This document shows, piece after piece, positions 60,293 to 64,000 of a stretch of 64,000 nt of DNA. This DNA comes from Sediminicola sp037203765 (GTDB lineage Bacteria; Bacteroidota; Bacteroidia; Flavobacteriales; Flavobacteriaceae): the NCBI RefSeq assembly GCF_037203765.1, contig NZ_JBBCAS010000001.1, positions 434,001 through 498,000 of the forward strand, read 5' to 3'. The notes beneath the pieces were generated by a model that was given only the letters and a program-made list of their open reading frames with translations, was not told where the DNA came from and made no database searches. How positions within the stretch are numbered: position 1 is the stretch's first letter; each line of letters begins with the position of its first letter. A program made the position numbers and the translations under genes.

Positions 60293-60767
60293 GATTATCT
60301 TGCCGATTCTTGTTGTTGCGGTTATGGCTTCCTGTGAAACCAATACGCTCCATTCGGAATACAAATCTACCAACAATGGTTACTGGAACAAGGATCATAC
60401 AATATCCTTTAGGTTTACAGAACAGGATACCATTTCCAAGAATAATATGTTTATCAATATTAGGAATGACGAGACCTATTCCTATAGCAACCTTTTCCTT
60501 ATTGCAGAACTAAATTTTCCTACGGGAGAGACCATTAGGGATACCTTGGAGTATGAAATGTCCAAGCCCAATGGGGAGTGGTTGGGGACCGGACATGGCA
60601 GTCTCAAAGAGAACAAATTATGGTATAAAGAAAACGTCGTTTTTCCCGCTAAGGGCGTATATATTTTAGAAATTTCCCACGCCATGAGAAAGAACGGCAG
60701 TGTTGATGGGATCATGGATCTCAAGGGAATTACAGATGTTGGTTTTCAAATAGAAAAAAGTAATTAA
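60285..60767 (+). CDS. gldH: Gliding motility lipoprotein GldH
   Basis: The lipoprotein has 160 residues from ATG 60285, which overlaps the ricT stop by 8 bases. The signal peptide ends VMASC (Cys17), then CETNTLHSEYK, the GldH signature. GldH is a lipoprotein needed for gliding in Flavobacterium johnsoniae, where it is essential for T9SS-associated gliding. The mature part is a compact beta-rich domain with a WLGTGHGSLKENKLWYKE segment. Its stop overlaps the PBP1A start by 1 base. Confidence 0.92.
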   Translation: MLKIILPILVVAVMASCETNTLHSEYKSTNNGYWNKDHTISFRFTEQDTISKNNMFINIRNDETYSYSNLFLIAELNFPTGETIRDTLEYEMSKPNGEWLGTGHGSLKENKLWYKENVVFPAKGVYILEISHAMRKNGSVDGIMDLKGITDVGFQIEKSN

Positions 60768-63097
60768 TGGCAGCGGCTCCTAAGAAAAAAAAGAACACGG
60801 ATTTCTCCAAATACATCAAATGGTTTTGGATATTGTTTGCCTCCGGTATTGGGATGGCAGTGCTTATATTTTTATTGGCTTCTTGGGGAGTTTTCGGAGA
60901 ACTGCCCTCTTTTGACCGTTTGGAAAATCCGCAAACCAATTTGGCAACAGAAATCATCTCTTCCGATGGGAAAACCCTGGGAAAACTGTATTTGGATGAC
61001 AACAGAACCCCTGTAGTATATTCAGATTTGCCACAAAACCTAGTTGATGCACTGGTAGCAACGGAAGATGCCAGATATTATGATCATTCGGGCATAGATG
61101 CCAGGGGAACCATCCGCGCAGTAGCCTATCTGGGCACCAAAGGAGGTGCTAGTACCATCACCCAACAATTGTCCAAATTGTTATTTACGGAAAGGGCATC
61201 TTCGAGCACCTTGGACCGGATACTGCAGAAGGTAAAGGAATGGGTCATCGCCATCCGATTGGAACGCCAATACACCAAAGAAGAAATCATTGCGATGTAT
61301 ATGAACATCTATGATTTCAACTATGCTGCCGATGGAATACGATCCGCCTCAAAAATTTATTTTGGAAAAGAACCCAAAGACCTTAAAATTGAAGAATCTG
61401 CCGTATTGGTAGGGATGTTAAAGAACTCCTCTTTGTACAACCCAATTCGCCGCGAAGAATTGGTGTTCAACCGTAGAAATACCGTTCTGGAGCAAATGGC
61501 CAAGTACGATTATATTACTGAAGCGGTTAGCGATTCCCTGCAGGCTACAAAAATGGACATCAATTTTAACCCTGAATCCCACCGGGAAGGATTGGCTACC
61601 TATTTTAGGATGTACATTCAAGGATTTTTGAACAAATGGGTAAGGGAAAACCCCAAACCAGACGGAGAGCGATATGATATCTTTTCAGACGGATTGAAAG
61701 TATATACCACCATAGATTCCCGTATGCAGCAAAATGCGGAAGAAGCGGTACAGGAACACATGAAAAGACTTCAGGCAGAATTCTTTCACCAGAATACCCC
61801 TGATAGAAACAAAACTGCTCCATTTTTGGATATCACGCCTGAAGAGGTGAACTCCATCATGGAAAGGGCCATGAAATCTTCGGATAGGTGGAGGATCATG
61901 AGAAATGAAGGGAAATCGGAAAAAGAAATCAGGGCTTCCTTTAAAGTGCCAACGGAAATGACTGTATTCGATTGGAACAGTCCTACCAGGGAAAAAGATA
62001 CTACGCTTACTCCTATGGATTCCATACGATATTATAAATCCTTTCTAAGGACCGCTATGATGTCCATGGAACCACAAACAGGCCATGTTAAGGCATGGGT
62101 AGGGGGCTTAAATTACAAGCATTTTCAATATGACAATGTTATCCAAGGTGCCCGTCAGGTAGGCTCTACCTTTAAGCCCATCGTTTACGCTGCTGCCATT
62201 GATCAGTTGCGCTTATCGCCCTGCGATATGCTCTCCGATATCCAATATTGCATAGAAGCTCATAAACATGGGAACATGGAAGCTTGGTGCCCTTCCAATT
62301 CAGATGGAAAATATTCTGGGGAGAACATGACGCTCAAGCATGCGCTTGCCAATTCCGTCAATACTGTTACAGCACAGCTTATGGATAGGATTGGTCCTAA
62401 ATCTGTGGTAACCATAGCTAAAAACCTAGGGCTTAGCTCCGATATTCCAGAGGTCCCCTCCATAGCCTTGGGAACGCCGGACATAAATGTGTATGAAATG
62501 GTAGGGGCCTATGGGACCTTTGCCAACCAAGGGGTTTATGTAAAACCGGTAATGCTGACCAGGATCGAAGATAAAAATGGGACCGTACTCTATGAATATG
62601 TACCAGAAACCAAGGATGTATTGAGTAAAGATGTGGCCTATGCCATGGTCAATCTAATGGAAGGTGTTACCCAGGGAGGTTCGGGAACACGTTTAAGGAC
62701 CACCGGGGCTATAGGACAATCTGTTTATAAAGAGGTGATTACCGGATATCCCTACGAATTCAAAAATCCCATAGCCGGTAAAACAGGAACTACTCAGAAC
62801 CAAAGTGACGGTTGGTTTATGGGAATGGTCCCCAATTTGGTCACCGGTGTTTGGGTAGGAGGAGAAGAAAGGGCTACGCACTTTAAGAGTATTACCTACG
62901 GTCAGGGAGCCACTATGGCCCTTCCCATTTGGGGCCTTTACATGAAGAAGAACTACGCCATAAATGATCTGGGAGTTTCCCAGGCCGCTTTTGAAATGCC
63001 GGAGGATTTGAACATCAATGTGGATTGCAGTAGGGCCAAGGAAGCGTTGCCGGGTAAGAAGAAGCCGAGTGATGATTTGGATGACCTGGACTTCTAG
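60767..63097 (+). CDS. Class A penicillin-binding protein (PBP1A-like)
   Basis: This bifunctional peptidoglycan synthase has 776 residues. A cytoplasmic lysine-rich start and membrane helix (about 22-45) come first. The glycosyltransferase domain has catalytic Glu100 in ATEDARYYDH and the GGASTITQQLSK motif. The transpeptidase has SxxK Ser467-Lys470 (STFK), SVN 530-532 and KTGT 672-675. It polymerises lipid II and cross-links peptides. It begins 1 base inside the gldH stop, so ricT, gldH and this gene are translationally linked. Confidence 0.96.
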   Translation: MAAAPKKKKNTDFSKYIKWFWILFASGIGMAVLIFLLASWGVFGELPSFDRLENPQTNLATEIISSDGKTLGKLYLDDNRTPVVYSDLPQNLVDALVATEDARYYDHSGIDARGTIRAVAYLGTKGGASTITQQLSKLLFTERASSSTLDRILQKVKEWVIAIRLERQYTKEEIIAMYMNIYDFNYAADGIRSASKIYFGKEPKDLKIEESAVLVGMLKNSSLYNPIRREELVFNRRNTVLEQMAKYDYITEAVSDSLQATKMDINFNPESHREGLATYFRMYIQGFLNKWVRENPKPDGERYDIFSDGLKVYTTIDSRMQQNAEEAVQEHMKRLQAEFFHQNTPDRNKTAPFLDITPEEVNSIMERAMKSSDRWRIMRNEGKSEKEIRASFKVPTEMTVFDWNSPTREKDTTLTPMDSIRYYKSFLRTAMMSMEPQTGHVKAWVGGLNYKHFQYDNVIQGARQVGSTFKPIVYAAAIDQLRLSPCDMLSDIQYCIEAHKHGNMEAWCPSNSDGKYSGENMTLKHALANSVNTVTAQLMDRIGPKSVVTIAKNLGLSSDIPEVPSIALGTPDINVYEMVGAYGTFANQGVYVKPVMLTRIEDKNGTVLYEYVPETKDVLSKDVAYAMVNLMEGVTQGGSGTRLRTTGAIGQSVYKEVITGYPYEFKNPIAGKTGTTQNQSDGWFMGMVPNLVTGVWVGGEERATHFKSITYGQGATMALPIWGLYMKKNYAINDLGVSQAAFEMPEDLNINVDCSRAKEALPGKKKPSDDLDDLDF

Positions 63098-63207
63098 TAT
63101 CCTATCCCAAAATCGTATCGGGTGAATTATTTTGGTCAAACCAGGTGTGTAAATACGCCTTGTTTTAAGGATGTTTTTCGTAAATTACTTGCACAAAATT
63201 TCAGTAT

Positions 63208-63909
63208 ATGATATCTAAAACAGTAGGATCTGTGGAGGAAGCGTTGGCTGGCGTAAAGGACGGAATGACCTTTATGTTGGGAGGCTTTGGACTTTGCGGG
63301 ATCCCAGAGAATGCGATTAATGAGCTCGTGCGTTTGGGCATAAAGGACCTTACCTGTATTTCAAACAATGCGGGGGTGGATGATTTTGGACTTGGCTTGC
63401 TCCTACAAAAGCATCAGGTAAAAAAAATGATCTCTTCCTATGTGGGCGAGAACGATGAATTTGAACGACAAATGTTGAGCGGTGAGCTCGAGGTGGAACT
63501 GACCCCCCAAGGAACGCTTGCAGAAAAATGTAGGGCTGCCCAAGCTGGTTTCCCTGCCTTTTATACTCCGGCCGGATATGGAACTGAAGTGGCAGAAGGG
63601 AAAGAAACCAGGGAATTCAATGGGAAGATGTATGTGCTGGAGGAAGCTTTTAAGGCCGACTTTGCCTTTGTAAAGGCATGGAAAGGAGATGAGGCCGGGA
63701 ACCTAATTTTTAAGGGAACCGCAAGAAATTTCAATCCATGTATGTGTGGTGCCGCCAAGATCACGGTAGCCGAAGTTGAGGAATTATTGCCTGCGGGCTC
63801 CTTGGACCCCAATGAAATACATGTTCCGGGAATCTTCGTAAAGAGAATATTTCAAGGAAAGTCCTATGAGAAGAAAATAGAGCAACGAACCGTAAGACAA
63901 AGATCATAG
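63208..63909 (+). CDS. scoA: 3-oxoacid CoA-transferase subunit A
   Basis: The protein has 233 residues. The family I CoA-transferase opening (VKDGMTFMLGGFGLCGIPENAI) and SNNAGVDDFGLG segments match subunit A of succinyl-CoA:3-oxoacid transferases. It moves CoA between succinate and acetoacetate in ketone-body or short-chain 3-oxoacid breakdown. Subunit B starts 2 bases after its stop. The gene looks intact. Confidence 0.9.
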   Translation: MISKTVGSVEEALAGVKDGMTFMLGGFGLCGIPENAINELVRLGIKDLTCISNNAGVDDFGLGLLLQKHQVKKMISSYVGENDEFERQMLSGELEVELTPQGTLAEKCRAAQAGFPAFYTPAGYGTEVAEGKETREFNGKMYVLEEAFKADFAFVKAWKGDEAGNLIFKGTARNFNPCMCGAAKITVAEVEELLPAGSLDPNEIHVPGIFVKRIFQGKSYEKKIEQRTVRQRS

Positions 63910-63911
63910 TT

Positions 63912-64000
63912 ATGTTGGATAAAAACGGAATAGCAAAACGCATAGCCAAGGAAGTAAAGGACGGATATTATGTCAATTTGGGAATCGGCATACCCACTCT
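63912..64000 (+). CDS. scoB: 3-oxoacid CoA-transferase subunit B, 3' partial
   Basis: Only the first 29 codons are in the window: MLDKNGIAKRIAKEVKDG then YYVNLGIGIPT. The VNLGIGIPT run is the opening of CoA-transferase subunit B, whose catalytic glutamate lies downstream of the window edge. It follows scoA by 2 bases, as the two subunits form one enzyme. Confidence 0.88.
   Translation, partial: MLDKNGIAKRIAKEVKDGYYVNLGIGIPT

Noticed and set aside
1..64000. Search for tRNA, rRNA, CRISPR arrays, transposases and integrases
   Set aside because: No cloverleaf-like segments, repeat-spacer series, DDE/tyrosine recombinase proteins or terminal inverted repeats were recognised by eye; a covariance-model scan could still find small RNAs.

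Overview
The window is a contiguous piece of chromosome from a member of the Bacteroidota, almost certainly a marine-type Flavobacteriaceae. This rests on several kinds of gene: gliding/type IX secretion genes (sprE/porW and gldH), a SusC/SusD pair, flavobacterial DUF families (DUF4254, DUF4292, DUF5687, DUF6168, DUF6341, DUF6427) and an atpBEFHAG operon without atpDC. Many starts follow A-rich leaders rather than strong Shine-Dalgarno sequences. Repeated TAnnTTTG -7 elements, some with an upstream TTG/TTTG, match the Bacteroidetes housekeeping promoter. I could not assign genus or species. No rRNA, tRNA, CRISPR array, transposase or phage gene was recognised.

Layout: (1) 1-7965, a conspicuously AT-rich exopolysaccharide/O-antigen cassette on the + strand: asparagine-synthetase-like enzyme (cut by the window edge), acyltransferase, two polymerase/ligase proteins, beta-helix protein, flippase, GT4. 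(2) 8041-10483, conserved sugar genes: polyprenyl-phosphate sugar-1-phosphate transferase and UDP-glucuronate decarboxylase. (3) 10685-14942, purD, two small DUF membrane proteins, DUF4254 and a GT9 glycosyltransferase. (4) 14951-24945, a minus-strand block that may be one unit: DUF2064/TIGR04282-type glycosyltransferase, SusC, SusD, sodium:solute symporter, a degenerate metallophosphoesterase fused to an AhpD-like domain, the radical SAM protein ArsS, then a TetR regulator. It looks like an arsenosugar-type gene set carrying its own outer- and inner-membrane transporters, and is the most unusual region here. (5) 25261-28569, MDR oxidoreductase, patatin-like lipase and a PaaE-like reductase.

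(6) 28694-33296, PadR regulator, three tandem paralogous membrane proteins with a shared N-terminal helical domain (EhxDH...IE motif), a DUF5687 permease and an ABC ATPase. This is a candidate PadR/sensor/exporter system. (7) 33429-42254, sprE, bactofilin and the ATP synthase operon atpZ-DUF6168-atpBEFHAG. (8) 42401-48961, a lipoprotein, flippase, dut, nucleotidyltransferase, TPR protein, DUF4292 lipoprotein and EnvC-like protein. (9) 49017-58832, acyl-CoA thioesterase, SPOR/HU-like protein, dprA, trpS, plsC-like acyltransferase, an ECF sigma factor with a predicted envelope-spanning beta-barrel partner, recA and trhO. (10) 59066-64000, a tightly overlapping ricT-gldH-PBP1A operon and the start of a CoA-transferase operon (scoA, partial scoB).

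Function calls are from reading translated sequence by eye; no database search was run. Promoter, operator and terminator calls are pattern matches and inverted repeats read directly from the bases.
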